Both the position numbers and the translations under genes were made by a program. Shown here piece by piece: positions 1 to 8,578 of a stretch of 64,000 nucleotides of DNA (position 1 is its first letter; each line of letters begins with the position of its first letter). Source of the DNA: Variovorax gossypii (GTDB lineage: Bacteria > Pseudomonadota > Gammaproteobacteria > Burkholderiales > Burkholderiaceae_C); assembly GCF_003965815.1 (NCBI RefSeq), contig NZ_RXOE01000002.1, forward strand, positions 930,001-994,000, written 5' to 3'. The notes beneath the pieces were generated by a model that was given only the letters and a program-made list of their open reading frames with translations, did not search any database and had not been told where the DNA came from.

Positions 1-25
1 GCGGGCCGCGTACCTCGGCGAATAA
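1..25 (+). CDS. C-terminal tail of an off-window gene (partial)
   Basis: One frame reads R-A-A-Y-L-G-E followed by TAA at 23-25. A strong terminator oriented for plus-strand transcription starts about 20 bp later, which supports a real gene ending here. Seven residues are too few to assign a family. Confidence 0.4.
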
Positions 26-46
26 GCGGACGTTCCGTTCGCCACA

Positions 47-101
47 GGCGGTGCGGGCCGCGCCCGGATGGCGCGGCGGTACGCACCGCCTTTTTCTTTT
101 T
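47..101 (+). terminator. Rho-independent terminator
   Basis: GGCGGTGCG (47-55) pairs perfectly with CGCACCGCC (82-90). An inner stem, GCCGCGCC (58-65) with GGCGCGGC (70-77), extends it. The T-rich tract at 91-101 follows on the plus strand, so it ends transcription entering from the left and separates it from the convergent molybdoenzyme operon. Confidence 0.8.
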
Positions 102-109
102 GCTGCCGG

Positions 110-565
110 CTACATCATTGCCGCGGCGGCCTTGATCGCCTCGCGGATGCGGCCGTAGGTGCCGCAGCGGCACACGTTCTCGATGGCGTCGATGTCGGCG
201 TCCGTCGGGTTGCGCGTGCGGCGCAGCAGGTCCACCGCCGCCATGATCTGCCCCGGCTGGCAGAAGCCGCATTGCGGCACGTCGAGGTTCAGCCAGGCCT
301 GCTGCACCGGGTGCAGCGTGTTGCCGTTGGCCAGCCCCTCGATGGTCGTCACCTGCCGGCCGCGCACGTCGGAGACGCGCACCGAGCACACCGTCACCGC
401 CTTGCCGTCCACGTGGCATGTGCAGGCCTTGCAGACGTTGATGCCGCAGCCGTACTTCGGCCCGGTGATGCCTAGCTTGTCGCGCAGCACCCAGAGCAGG
501 GCCATGTCGTCGGGCGCCTCGACGTCGACGCTCTGGCCGTTCACCTTGAAAGATTGCACGGGCAT
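110..565 (-). CDS. (2Fe-2S)-binding small subunit of a molybdenum hydroxylase (isoquinoline 1-oxidoreductase alpha-like)
   Basis: This is the electron-transfer subunit of a xanthine-oxidase-family hydroxylase, 151 aa and typical of IorA-type small subunits. The plant-ferredoxin cluster is held by Cys40, Cys45, Cys48 and Cys60. The second [2Fe-2S] domain shows C-G-F-C-Q at 99-103 and C-R-C-G at 132-135. The ATG is preceded by a strong GAGGAGG ribosome site. The gene starts 11 bp after the stop of the large subunit, so the two are co-transcribed. The true substrate (N-heterocycle or aldehyde) cannot be read from sequence. No cytochrome c third subunit is adjacent. Confidence 0.9.
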   Translation of the reverse strand: MPVQSFKVNGQSVDVEAPDDMALLWVLRDKLGITGPKYGCGINVCKACTCHVDGKAVTVCSVRVSDVRGRQVTTIEGLANGNTLHPVQQAWLNLDVPQCGFCQPGQIMAAVDLLRRTRNPTDADIDAIENVCRCGTYGRIREAIKAAAAMM

Positions 566-576
566 GGGGAGCCTCC

Positions 577-2781
577 TCAGGTCGGGATCGGAACGTTGAC
601 AGGCGTGGGCAGCTTGCCCGGCGGGATCGGCGTGAAGTCGACCGGGAAGTTCAGCGGAAAGCTGCGCGGCTTGGTGCCGGTGGCGCGCGCATATGCGTTG
701 GCGATGGCACCCGAGCTTGCCGACAGGCCGACCTCGCCCAGGCCGCCGATGGCCTCGCCGCTGGCCGGCATGATGATGACCTTCACGTCCTTCGGGTAGT
801 GCTTCATTCGCGAGAAGTGGTACTGCGAATAACTGCCTTCAAGCGGCAGCCCGTTCTGGATGTGCAGTCCCGCGCTAAGCACCAGCGCGATCGACTCGCA
901 CAGGCCGCCCTGCATCTGCGCCTCGATGCCCGATGGGTTGATCGGCGTGCCGACGTCGATGGCGATGGTCGCGCGCACCACCTTCGCGGCCGAGGGCACC
1001 CGCGCGTCGATCTCGACGATGCAGGCCGTGAACGACTTCGACTCCTGGTGCACGCCCACGCCCTGCGCGAAGCCCGCGGGCATCGCCTTGCCCCACTGCG
1101 CCGCCTCGGCCACCGTCTTGAGCACCGCGCGGGCGCGCGGCAGGCGCAGGTACTCGAGCCGGAAGGCGACAGGGTCCTTGCCCGCCGCCTTGGCCATCTC
1201 GTCGACCAGGATCTCCTCGACCAGCCGCGAAGGCTGGATGTGCACCGAGCGGTACGAGCAGGTGTTCATGTCCATCGCCACCGGCGTCAGCAGCTTGGTC
1301 GTGACGCCGAAGTTGTAGGGCGAGGTGACCATGGTCTTGAACATGATCTGCTCGATCGCGAAGTTGCCCACCGTCTGCGGAAAGGCGTTGGGCAGCGCGA
1401 TGGCCGCGGCTTCCAGCATGTTGCCGAAGCCGTGGCGCGTGTCGAGCCGCACGCCGGCGATGCGTTGCTCGAAGGCGATCACCTGGCCCAGCAGCATCGT
1501 GGCGCGCGCCTTGTGGAACATCGGCGGGCGCACGCGCGTGTGGCGCATGTCGTCGGTGCGGTGGTACATCAGGCGGCAGGGGCGCCCGAGTGCCTTGGAG
1601 ACCTGGATCGCCTGCAGCACCGGGTCCCAGAAGAGACGCCGGCCGAAGGAGCCGCCCGAGGGCACCGCATGCACGATCACCTTGCTCAACGGCAGGCCGA
1701 GTTCGGCCGCCACGGCCTGCTGCGTGACGATGGGACTCTGCAGCCCGGCCCAGATCTCGGCCCGGTCGGGGCGCACGTCGGCGATCGCGCATTCGACTTC
1801 CATCGGGCAGTGCGCGGCGGGTGCGAACTCGAACTCGCCCTCGACCGTCAGCGCGCCCAGCGGCGGCAGCGCGAACGGCAGCAGCGCCGACTTCAGCTTG
1901 CGCATGATGGTGGCGTTCGATTCGCCGTCGATAGGGCCGGCGGCCCAGGTCACGTCGAGCGCGTTCACCGCGGCCCATGCCTGCCCGAAGGTCTCGGCCA
2001 TCACGGCCACGCCGGGCGGCGTCGGCGTGATGCCGTTGGTCGATGGAATCGGCACCACGCCGATCACGCCCGGCATGGCCGTCACCGTGTTCATGTTGTT
2101 GATGCTCACGAACTTGCCGTTGATGGTCGGCGGGCGCCGCACCATCGTCGGCATCGCGCCGGGCACTGACTGGTCGAGCGTGAACTTCTTGCGCCCGGTG
2201 ACGATATCGAGCGCGTCGAGCCGCGTGACGCGCTGCCCGACCACCGAGGGCGTGGAGCCCGAGAGCAGTCCGCCCAGTCCGCCCAGCACGGGCATCCCGG
2301 CATGCAGCGAGCGCACGCTCGACGAGCCGCCGGTGAGCTGGTTCCAGATCAGCTCGGGGCTTGCGTCGGCCGAGGTCACCTCGATGGCGCTCAGCGGCAG
2401 CCGCAGCTTGTCGGCCAGCATCATCGCGGTGGCCGTGGCGATGCCCTGGCCCACCTCCAGGCGTGGCAGCGCGAGCCGCACGCGGCCGTTCTCGCCGTTC
2501 GTCACTTTCACCAGGGGCATGGTCGGCAGCGAAGTCACCGTCACCGCGTCGCCGATGTCGATCAGGTCGGTGGTGTCGGGCGGCGTCATCGGCAGCAGCG
2601 CGGCGGCTGCGGTGGAGGGGGCCGCGAGGCCGGCAAGTCCGGCGACCCCGGCCGTTGCCGACACCAGCGGCGCGGCTGTCGCGTAGCCCAGCACCTCGCG
2701 CCGGCGCAGGCCCGGCGCATCACCGTCGTCCGGCCCGCGAGGGGGGCGTGAAGGACGCGGGCTCTCGTTCGAGCGCTTCAT
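577..2781 (-). CDS. Tat-exported molybdopterin-binding large subunit (isoquinoline 1-oxidoreductase beta / aldehyde dehydrogenase-like)
   Basis: This is the catalytic molybdopterin subunit partnering the [2Fe-2S] protein downstream, about 734 aa. I chose the ATG at 2781 because AAGGAGACAACG lies just before it; the open frame extends 26 codons further upstream without a ribosome site. The N-terminus has a twin-arginine signal (R-R-R-E-V-L-G-Y-A near residues 26-34) followed by an Ala-rich hydrophobic run, so the complex acts in the periplasm. The C-terminal G-L-G-E-V-G-L segment carries the glutamate that acts as base in this family. Conserved Q-S-P-I-V-T-Q and G-G-S-F-G-R-R segments bind the cofactor. 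Substrate unknown. Confidence 0.88.
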   Translation of the reverse strand: MKRSNESPRPSRPPRGPDDGDAPGLRRREVLGYATAAPLVSATAGVAGLAGLAAPSTAAAALLPMTPPDTTDLIDIGDAVTVTSLPTMPLVKVTNGENGRVRLALPRLEVGQGIATATAMMLADKLRLPLSAIEVTSADASPELIWNQLTGGSSSVRSLHAGMPVLGGLGGLLSGSTPSVVGQRVTRLDALDIVTGRKKFTLDQSVPGAMPTMVRRPPTINGKFVSINNMNTVTAMPGVIGVVPIPSTNGITPTPPGVAVMAETFGQAWAAVNALDVTWAAGPIDGESNATIMRKLKSALLPFALPPLGALTVEGEFEFAPAAHCPMEVECAIADVRPDRAEIWAGLQSPIVTQQAVAAELGLPLSKVIVHAVPSGGSFGRRLFWDPVLQAIQVSKALGRPCRLMYHRTDDMRHTRVRPPMFHKARATMLLGQVIAFEQRIAGVRLDTRHGFGNMLEAAAIALPNAFPQTVGNFAIEQIMFKTMVTSPYNFGVTTKLLTPVAMDMNTCSYRSVHIQPSRLVEEILVDEMAKAAGKDPVAFRLEYLRLPRARAVLKTVAEAAQWGKAMPAGFAQGVGVHQESKSFTACIVEIDARVPSAAKVVRATIAIDVGTPINPSGIEAQMQGGLCESIALVLSAGLHIQNGLPLEGSYSQYHFSRMKHYPKDVKVIIMPASGEAIGGLGEVGLSASSGAIANAYARATGTKPRSFPLNFPVDFTPIPPGKLPTPVNVPIPT

Positions 2782-2841
2782 CGTTGTCTCCTTGTTGTGG
2801 TGGCGAACGCGGGCCACTGTGGCATCATGGCCGCGCCGAGG

Positions 2842-2859
2842 ATGTCGTTGGAACGACAT
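2842..2859. promoter_or_regulatory. Perfect palindrome, candidate Crp/Fnr operator
   Basis: ATGTCGTT-GG-AACGACAT is an exact 8+2+8 dyad in the divergent region between the molybdoenzyme operon and the Crp/Fnr gene. Read as TGTCG-N6-CGACA it has the half-site and spacer geometry of Crp/Fnr sites (TGTGA-N6-TCACA) with altered bases. It lies 60 bp from the large-subunit ATG and 78 bp from the regulator ATG. Confidence 0.65.
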
Positions 2860-2937
2860 TTCTTACGGCCCCGGTGGCCGGCCCCCGCGACGGGCCGCCA
2901 GCTGTCTTGGGAGGAGACCGCAGGAGGAGGCCTGACG

Positions 2938-3693
2938 ATGTCGACGAGCGCGCTGGAGAACATGCTCCGCGAGAGCCTGTGGGCACGAGCCCTCACGAGC
3001 GAGGAGCTCGATCGCGTCGTGCAGGAGTCCCACGAGCGCGCGGTTCCCGCCGGCGGTTTTGTCGTGCGGCGAGGCGAGCCCGCCGATCACTGGGTCGGCG
3101 TGATGGACGGCCTGCTGAAGATGTCCGTGTCGCTGCCCGACGGGCGCGTTTCCACCTTCACCGGCGTCACAGCCGGAGGCTGGAGCGGAGAGGGCTCCCT
3201 GCTCACCCCCGGATGCTGGCGCTACGACGGCGTGGCATTGCGTCCGACCCGCGTTGCATGCATTCCGCGGCACAGCTTCGAGCGCCTGCTGGCCTCGAAC
3301 ATCGAATTCAATCGGTTTCTGTTGTTACACATCAATGCGCGGTTGAGCCTGTTCATCGGGCTCATGGAATTCGACCGCCTGCTGGGGCCGGACGCGCGCG
3401 TGGCGCGCTGCCTTGCGAGCCTGTTCGATCCGATCCTGTATCCACGCGCGGACCGTTTCGTGCGGCTGAGCCAGGACGAGATCGGCCTGCTGTCGGCGGT
3501 GTCGCGGCAGCGGGCCAATCGCGCGCTGCATGCGTTGCAGCGCGACGGGCTGCTGCGCGTGGAGCACGGCGGTGTCGAGGTGCTCGACCTGGCGGGGCTG
3601 CGCAGCTACTCGGGCGAGGCTTCGACGGCGGGGCGCGGCGCTGATGCCTTGTCCGGGGACCTCGTCAGTCCACCTTCGCGCCGGTGGCCTTGA
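2938..3693 (+). CDS. Crp/Fnr family transcriptional regulator
   Basis: A 251-aa protein with an N-terminal cyclic-nucleotide-binding-type beta-barrel (about residues 15-125, with V-R-R-G-E-P-A and the G-W-S-G-E-G-S-L turn) and a C-terminal winged helix (R-L-S-Q-D-E-I-G-L-L-S-A-V-S-R-Q-R-A-N-R-A-L). No N-terminal cysteine cluster is seen, so it is not a classical oxygen-sensing FNR. The ATG at 2938 was chosen because CAGGAGGAGG lies 7 bp upstream; earlier in-frame starts lack this. It is divergent from the molybdoenzyme genes across a perfect palindrome, which makes it their likely regulator. Its 3' end overlaps the convergent Bug gene by 29 bp. Confidence 0.9.
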   Translation: MSTSALENMLRESLWARALTSEELDRVVQESHERAVPAGGFVVRRGEPADHWVGVMDGLLKMSVSLPDGRVSTFTGVTAGGWSGEGSLLTPGCWRYDGVALRPTRVACIPRHSFERLLASNIEFNRFLLLHINARLSLFIGLMEFDRLLGPDARVARCLASLFDPILYPRADRFVRLSQDEIGLLSAVSRQRANRALHALQRDGLLRVEHGGVEVLDLAGLRSYSGEASTAGRGADALSGDLVSPPSRRWP

Positions 3694-4645
3694 CGACCTT
3701 CTCGTACTTGCCGAGCTCGCTTTTCATGAAGGCGCCGAACTGCTCGGGCGAGCTGCCGACCGGCTCGGCCAGCAGCGATGCGAAGCGGGTTTTCGTTTCG
3801 GGCGCGTTCAGCGCCGCCACGAAAGCCTGATTGAGCTTCACCACCACGTCGTGCGGCGTGCCGGCCGGCGCGACCAGTCCCCACCAGGTGTCGATCGAGA
3901 AGCCCTTGAGCGTGTCGGCCACGGGCGGCACCTCGGGCAGCGAGCTGCTGCGCTGAAGCGTCGTCACCGCGAGCGCCTTGAGCTTGCCCGAGCGGATGTT
4001 CGGCGCGGCGGTGGCGAGGTTGTCGAAGTTGAAGTCGACCTGCCCCGAGATCAGCGCCAGCTGCGCCGGGCTGCCGCCGTTGTACGGAATGTGCAGCGCG
4101 AAGATGCCAGCTTCCTTCTTGAACAGTTCGCCCGCGAGGTGCCCCGCGCTGCCGTTGCCGCCGCTACCGTAGTTGAGCTTGGCCGGGTTGGCCTTGGCGT
4201 AGCGGATCAGGTCGGCCACGCTGTTGATGTTCAGGCGCTTCGCGGTGTCGGCGTTCATCACCAGCACGTTGGGCACGCGCACCATCTGCGTGATCGGCGC
4301 GAAGTCGGTCGCGGCGTTGAACGGCATCTTGCTGTAGAGCCACGGGTTCACCGCGTTGGTGGCGGTGGCCGCGATGCCAATCGTCAGGCCGTCCGCGGGG
4401 GCCTTGGCCACCACGTCGGCGCCGATGTTGCCGCCCGCGCCGGGCTTGTTGTCGATGATGACCGTGCCCAGCGAGTCCTTCACGCGTTCGGCCAGGATGC
4501 GCGCGGTGTTGTCGATCGGGCCGCCCGCCGCGTAGGGCACGACGAGGCGGATGGGGCGCTGCTGTTGCTGCGCCATCGTCTGACCGGTGCCCAGCAGGGC
4601 GGTGGCGCTTGCGAGGAGGGTGAGGAGGAAGTGTCTCGTCTTCAT
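3665..4645 (-). CDS. Bug/TctC-family periplasmic solute receptor
   Basis: A 326-aa extracytoplasmic binding protein of the tripartite tricarboxylate (TctC/Bug) family. A Sec signal peptide covers roughly residues 1-25 and ends A-Q. The family signature follows (R-P-I-R-L-V-V-P-Y-A-A-G-G-P-I-D, with I-D-N-K-P-G-A-G-G-N-I-G around the ligand pocket). No TctA or TctB permease gene is nearby; in these genera orphan Bug receptors are common. It lies 53 bp downstream of the ferredoxin-type reductase on the same strand and may share its transcript. Ligand, probably a carboxylate, unknown. Confidence 0.92.
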   Translation of the reverse strand: MKTRHFLLTLLASATALLGTGQTMAQQQQRPIRLVVPYAAGGPIDNTARILAERVKDSLGTVIIDNKPGAGGNIGADVVAKAPADGLTIGIAATATNAVNPWLYSKMPFNAATDFAPITQMVRVPNVLVMNADTAKRLNINSVADLIRYAKANPAKLNYGSGGNGSAGHLAGELFKKEAGIFALHIPYNGGSPAQLALISGQVDFNFDNLATAAPNIRSGKLKALAVTTLQRSSSLPEVPPVADTLKGFSIDTWWGLVAPAGTPHDVVVKLNQAFVAALNAPETKTRFASLLAEPVGSSPEQFGAFMKSELGKYEKVVKATGAKVD

Positions 4646-4698
4646 TTTGTTCTTGGGTCTGTTCTCGGGGAGCGGGGAATCAGGGGCTCAGGGCAATC

Positions 4699-5763
4699 TC
4701 AGGGGAGGGCCTTGTCCGCCTCCGTGGTGAATGCGTCGGCGAAGAATTCTTCTTCTGGCAGGCCCGCCAGCGCCACGTAGTCGCGCTTGGCCGAGTCGAC
4801 CACGATGGGCGCGCCGCAGGCATACACCTGGTGGCCCGAGAGGTCGGCGAAGTCTTCGAGCACGGCCTTGTGGACGAAGCCGGTGCGGCCGGTCCAGTTG
4901 TCCTCGGGCGTGGCGTTGGAGACCACCGGCACGTAGCGCAGGTTCGGCATCTGGGCCATCTGCTCGCGCAGCCAGCCGTCCATGTACAGGTCTTCGGGGC
5001 GGCGACCGCCCCAGTACAGCGTGGCAGGGCGGTCGATGCTCTTGAACTGCATGTGCTCCAGCAGCGCCTTGATGGGCGCGAAGCCGGTGCCGGAGGCCAG
5101 CAGGATCATCGGCTTGTCGGAGTCCTCGCGCAGGAAGAAGCTGCCGAAGGGGCCTTCGATGCGCAGGATTTCCTTTTCCTTCATCGTGCCGAACACGTGG
5201 TCGGTGAACTTGCCGCCGGGCAGGTGCCGCAGGTGCAGCTCGATGCCCGTGCCGGGCTGGCCCACGGTGTGCGGCGCGTTGGCCATCGAATAGCTGCGGC
5301 GTGCGCCGTCGCGCAGGATGAATTCGACGTACTGGCCCGCGTAGAACTGCAGCGGCTCGCCGGCCGGCAGCTGCAGGCGCACCAGCATCACGTCGTGCGA
5401 CTGGCGAGTGAGGGCCATCACGCGCACCGGCATCTTGCGGATCGGCAGTGCGCCGGCCTCGGTGACCTGGCGCGATTCGAGCACCACGTCGCTCGTGGGG
5501 TGGGCGCAGCAGGTCAGGACATAGCCGGCGAGCTGCTCCTCGGCGCTCAGGGCCTTGCTCTGGTGCGGGCCGAGGGTGACCTCGCCCGAGAGCTTTTTGC
5601 ACTTGCACGAGCCGCAGGCGCCGTCCTTGCAGCCGTAGGGCAGGCCGATGCCCTGGCGGATGCCGGCGGCCAGGATGGTTTCGTCGCCCTGGACCACGAA
5701 ATGGCGTCCGCTGGGTTCGACGGTGATGGAAAAGCCCGCTTCATGCGGCGCCGGGACAGTCAT
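4699..5763 (-). CDS. NAD(P)H-dependent ferredoxin-type flavin reductase (CDP-6-deoxy-delta-3,4-glucoseen reductase-like)
   Basis: This is a soluble electron-transfer protein of about 354 aa. The N-terminal plant-type [2Fe-2S] domain has Cys45, Cys50, Cys53 and Cys85. An FAD domain follows, with R-R-S-Y-S-M-A-N, and then an NAD-binding domain with L-L-A-S-G-T-G-F-A-P-I-K and a C-terminal Y-A-C-G-A-P segment. This order matches the AscD/phenol-hydroxylase-reductase group. The ATG at 5763 begins the recognisable ferredoxin fold; the open frame extends 30 codons further as unlikely sequence. Beta-proteobacteria often carry it as a stand-alone housekeeping reductase, so the sugar-related family name should not be taken as function. 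Confidence 0.88.
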   Translation of the reverse strand: MTVPAPHEAGFSITVEPSGRHFVVQGDETILAAGIRQGIGLPYGCKDGACGSCKCKKLSGEVTLGPHQSKALSAEEQLAGYVLTCCAHPTSDVVLESRQVTEAGALPIRKMPVRVMALTRQSHDVMLVRLQLPAGEPLQFYAGQYVEFILRDGARRSYSMANAPHTVGQPGTGIELHLRHLPGGKFTDHVFGTMKEKEILRIEGPFGSFFLREDSDKPMILLASGTGFAPIKALLEHMQFKSIDRPATLYWGGRRPEDLYMDGWLREQMAQMPNLRYVPVVSNATPEDNWTGRTGFVHKAVLEDFADLSGHQVYACGAPIVVDSAKRDYVALAGLPEEEFFADAFTTEADKALP

Positions 5764-5843
5764 CGGTATTCTTCGAGGGGTAACGCTCTTTCCGGCCGCA
5801 AACGGCCCGGGAGCAACTGAATTGGGAAGACGGGAACAGGATT

Positions 5844-6785
5844 TTGCCTTCAATCAATAGCCCCTCCGGCGCGCTGCCAGCGCGGTTCCGGCGAGAACGC
5901 CTGCTGATCGTCGGTTGCGGCGACGTGGGCCAGCGCGTGGTGCGCGACCTGCGCGGCCGCATGCAGCTGGTGGCGCTCACTTCATCGGCCGAGCGCGTGG
6001 GAGCCCTGCGCGCGGCCGGAATACGCCCGCTGACGGGCAACCTTGACGATCCGGCCACCCTGCGCCGGCTCGCGGGCATCGCCACCCGGGTGCTGCATCT
6101 CGCACCGCCCGCCCGCGACGGCGGAGCCGCCTGGTGGCGCGACCAGCGCACCACGGACCTCGCGAGGGCCCTGCGCCTGCGGTCCGTGCCCTCGACCTTC
6201 GTCTACGGATCGACCAGCGGCGTCTACGGCGACTGCGGCGGCGCCCGCATCGACGAAACCCGCACCGTGCGCCCCGACACGCCGCGCTCCCACCGCCGCG
6301 TGGACGCCGAACGGGCAGTGCGCTGGCTGGGCCGCAGCGCGGGCGTGCGCGCCAGCATCCTGCGCATCCCGGGCATCTACGCCCCCGATCGCGAGAACGG
6401 CACCCCCCGTGCCCGCCTGCAGCGCGGCACGCCCGTCCTGCGGCAAGAGGACGACGTCTACACCAGCCACATCCACGCCGACGACCTCGCCCGCGCCTGC
6501 ATCGCCGCGCTGTTCCGCGGCAAGCCGCAGCGCGTCGTGCATGCATCGGACGACACCGAGCTGCGCATGGGCGACTACATTGACCTCGCCGCCGACATCT
6601 ACGGCATGCCCCGCCCGCCGCGCGTGGCCCGCGGCGAGGCCGAGCGGCAGCTTCCGCTGCAACTGCTGAGCTTCATGGGGGAATCGCGCCGGCTGGACAA
6701 CACGCGGCTGAAGCGCGAGCTGAGAGTGCGACTTGCGCACCCGACAGTACACACCGGCCTGCAAGAACAGGCCGGGTCGAGATAA
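5844..6785 (+). CDS. NAD-dependent epimerase/dehydratase family protein (extended SDR, YeeZ-like)
   Basis: A 313-aa Rossmann-fold protein. The dinucleotide-binding segment L-L-I-V-G-C-G-D-V-G-Q-R lies at 20-31. A later Y-G-S-T-S-G-V-Y-G-D segment resembles the epimerase active-site strand, and Y-T-S-H-I-H-A-D-D-L-A is typical of atypical SDRs. The reading begins at a TTG with GGGAACAGG upstream, so the exact start is uncertain. It is divergent from the flavin reductase. Its substrate is not known. A dispersed repeat copy starts just after its stop. Confidence 0.82.
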   Translation: MPSINSPSGALPARFRRERLLIVGCGDVGQRVVRDLRGRMQLVALTSSAERVGALRAAGIRPLTGNLDDPATLRRLAGIATRVLHLAPPARDGGAAWWRDQRTTDLARALRLRSVPSTFVYGSTSGVYGDCGGARIDETRTVRPDTPRSHRRVDAERAVRWLGRSAGVRASILRIPGIYAPDRENGTPRARLQRGTPVLRQEDDVYTSHIHADDLARACIAALFRGKPQRVVHASDDTELRMGDYIDLAADIYGMPRPPRVARGEAERQLPLQLLSFMGESRRLDNTRLKRELRVRLAHPTVHTGLQEQAGSR

Positions 6786-6800
6786 GGCAGGGGAGGGGCC

Positions 6801-6900
6801 CATTCCAGGGACACCGTGGATCCGGCTCCGCCGGTCCACCGGTGTCGCCCCCGGAAGGGGGTTGGCGCAGCGACACGAAGTGCGCGAAGCCTGGGGGAGA
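6801..6900 (-). repeat. Dispersed intergenic repeat, copy 1
   Basis: On the minus strand this stretch carries the 27-bp core (6863-6889) shared exactly with copy 2 at 13639-13665 and with one mismatch in copy 3 at 28211-28237. The core begins CTTCGCGCACTTCGTGTCGC. It is followed by a C5/G5 hairpin (CCCCC 6848-6852, GGGGG 6857-6861) and an ACACCG/CGGTGT inverted pair. It lies between the epimerase-like gene and tRNA-Leu. Confidence 0.85.
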
Positions 6901-6909
6901 GCCAAGCCG

Positions 6910-6994
6910 TGGTGCCCGGGGCCGGAATCGAACCGGCACGCCTTGCGGCGGGGGATTTTGAGTCCCCTGCGTCTACCAATTTCACCACCCGGGC
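6910..6994 (-). tRNA. tRNA-Leu(CAA)
   Basis: An 85-nt class II tRNA with encoded CCA at its 3' end. The acceptor stem GCCCGGG pairs with CCCGGGC. The D arm contains TTGGTAGACGC. The anticodon stem GGGGA...TCCCC encloses loop CTCAAAA, giving anticodon CAA for UUG codons. A long variable arm (GCCGCAAGGCG) is present, and the T arm is CCGGTTCGATTCCGG. Length, variable arm and loop all fit leucine. Confidence 0.97.
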
Positions 6995-7036
6995 AGGGTT
7001 CTGAACGAAGCCCAAAATTATGGCACAGTGGCTGGC

Positions 7037-7939
7037 ATGAACTATCCGACGATCGAAGACGCCATCGGCAAGACCCCTCTGGTCGCACTGCAACGCATCA
7101 ATGCCGCAGAAAACGCCAGGCGCGGCAACGTGATTCTCGGCAAGCTCGAAGGCAACAATCCCGCCGGCTCCGTGAAAGACAGGCCGGCTCTCTCGATGAT
7201 CCGGCGCGCGGAAGAGCGCGGCGAAATCAAGCCCGGCGACACCCTGATCGAAGCCACCTCCGGCAACACCGGCATCGCCCTCGCGATGGCTGCGGCCATC
7301 AAGGGCTACCGCATGGTGCTCATCATGCCGGAGGACCTCTCCGTGGAGCGCGCGCAGACCATGAAGGCATTCGGCGCCGAGCTCGTGCTCACGCCCAAGA
7401 GCGGCGGCATGGAATACGCACGCGATCTCGCCGAGCAGATGGTGGCCCAGGGCAAGGGCCGGGTGCTCGACCAGTTCGCCAACCCCGACAACCCGCGCAT
7501 CCACTACGAGACCACCGGCCCCGAGATCTGGGCCGACACCAAGGGCAAGGTCACGCACTTCGTGAGCGCCATGGGCACCACCGGCACCATCACCGGCGTG
7601 TCGCGCTTCCTCAAGGAGAAGAACCCGGCGGTGCGCATCATCGGCGCGCAGCCGGCCGAGGGCTCGCGCATTCCGGGCATCCGCAAGTGGCCTGCCGAGT
7701 ACCTGCCGAAGATCTTCGATCCGAGCCGCGTCGACGAGGAAATCAACGTGAGCCAGAGCGACGCGGAGGAAATGTGCCGTCGCCTCGCGCGCGAGGAAGG
7801 CATCTTCGGCGGCATCTCCGCAGCCGGTGCGCTGTGGGCTGCATTGGAAGTGTCGAAGACGGTCGAGAACGCGACCATCGTGTTCGTGGTCTGCGACCGC
7901 GGCGACCGCTATCTGTCGACAGGCGTCTTCCCGGCCTAA
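7037..7939 (+). CDS. cysM: Cysteine synthase B (O-acetylserine sulfhydrylase B)
   Basis: A PLP enzyme making cysteine from O-acetylserine and sulfide or thiosulfate in the cytoplasm. The 300-aa length matches CysM. The PLP lysine is Lys47 in N-P-A-G-S-V-K-D-R. The phosphate/substrate loops are A-T-S-G-N-T-G (about 74-80) and M-G-T-T-G-T-I-T-G. I chose the ATG at 7037; a GTG three codons earlier is possible and neither has a clear ribosome site. Its promoter must overlap or abut the oppositely oriented tRNA-Leu, whose 5' end is only 42 bp away. Confidence 0.95.
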   Translation: MNYPTIEDAIGKTPLVALQRINAAENARRGNVILGKLEGNNPAGSVKDRPALSMIRRAEERGEIKPGDTLIEATSGNTGIALAMAAAIKGYRMVLIMPEDLSVERAQTMKAFGAELVLTPKSGGMEYARDLAEQMVAQGKGRVLDQFANPDNPRIHYETTGPEIWADTKGKVTHFVSAMGTTGTITGVSRFLKEKNPAVRIIGAQPAEGSRIPGIRKWPAEYLPKIFDPSRVDEEINVSQSDAEEMCRRLAREEGIFGGISAAGALWAALEVSKTVENATIVFVVCDRGDRYLSTGVFPA

Positions 7940-8002
7940 GCTGCGGCCGATTGCAGCGCCTGCCAAAGGCGGGCAGACCGTCCAATAAAAGAAAGACACC
8001 CC

Positions 8003-8578
8003 ATGCCCCATCCCAAGTTCTGCCAGGTCTGTGCCACGCCGCTCGAGTGGATCGCGTTGATGGAAGACGGCGGCCCCAAGGAGCGCCTGCGCTGCCCAAA
8101 CTGCGGCCACACGCACTGGAACAACCCGACGCCCGTGCTCGCCGCCATCGTCGAGTACCGCGGCCAGGTGCTGCTGGCGCGCAATGCCGCGTGGCCGGGC
8201 AAGATGTTCGCGCTCATCACCGGCTTCATGGAGGCCGGCGAGACGCCCGAGGAAGGCATCGCGCGCGAGGTGAAGGAAGAAACCAACCTCGACGTGAGCG
8301 CCGCCAGGATCGTCGGCGCCTACGACTTCCAGCGCATGAATCAGGTCATCATCGCCTACCACGTGGTGGCCGACGGCGAGGTGAAGCTCTCGCCCGAACT
8401 GGTCGACTACCGCCTCTACGACCTGCCCGATCTCAAGTGCTGGCCCGCCGGCACCGGCTACGCGCTGGCCGACTGGCTGCGCACGCGCGGACACGAGCCT
8501 GTGTTCTTCACGGCCGCCGAGAACGAGGAGCGCCGCCGCGGCCTGAACCTGCCGCCGGAGCCAGGCAATGCAAGTTGA
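8003..8578 (+). CDS. NUDIX hydrolase with zinc ribbon (NudC-like)
   Basis: A 191-aa protein with an N-terminal zinc ribbon (Cys7, Cys10, Cys31, Cys34) and a complete Nudix box, G-F-M-E-A-G-E with R-E-V-K-E-E-T-N-L (about 74-96), which binds the divalent metals for diphosphate cleavage. This resembles the NADH-pyrophosphatase group but is shorter and lacks the long N-terminal domain of NudC. It precedes and overlaps by 11 bp a TusA-like gene, so the two are translationally coupled. The exact nucleotide substrate cannot be assigned. Confidence 0.9.
   Translation: MPHPKFCQVCATPLEWIALMEDGGPKERLRCPNCGHTHWNNPTPVLAAIVEYRGQVLLARNAAWPGKMFALITGFMEAGETPEEGIAREVKEETNLDVSAARIVGAYDFQRMNQVIIAYHVVADGEVKLSPELVDYRLYDLPDLKCWPAGTGYALADWLRTRGHEPVFFTAAENEERRRGLNLPPEPGNAS

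Noticed and set aside
6910..6994. tRNA-Leu as an attachment site of an integrated element
   Set aside because: No integrase, no direct repeat of the tRNA 3' end and no foreign composition nearby.
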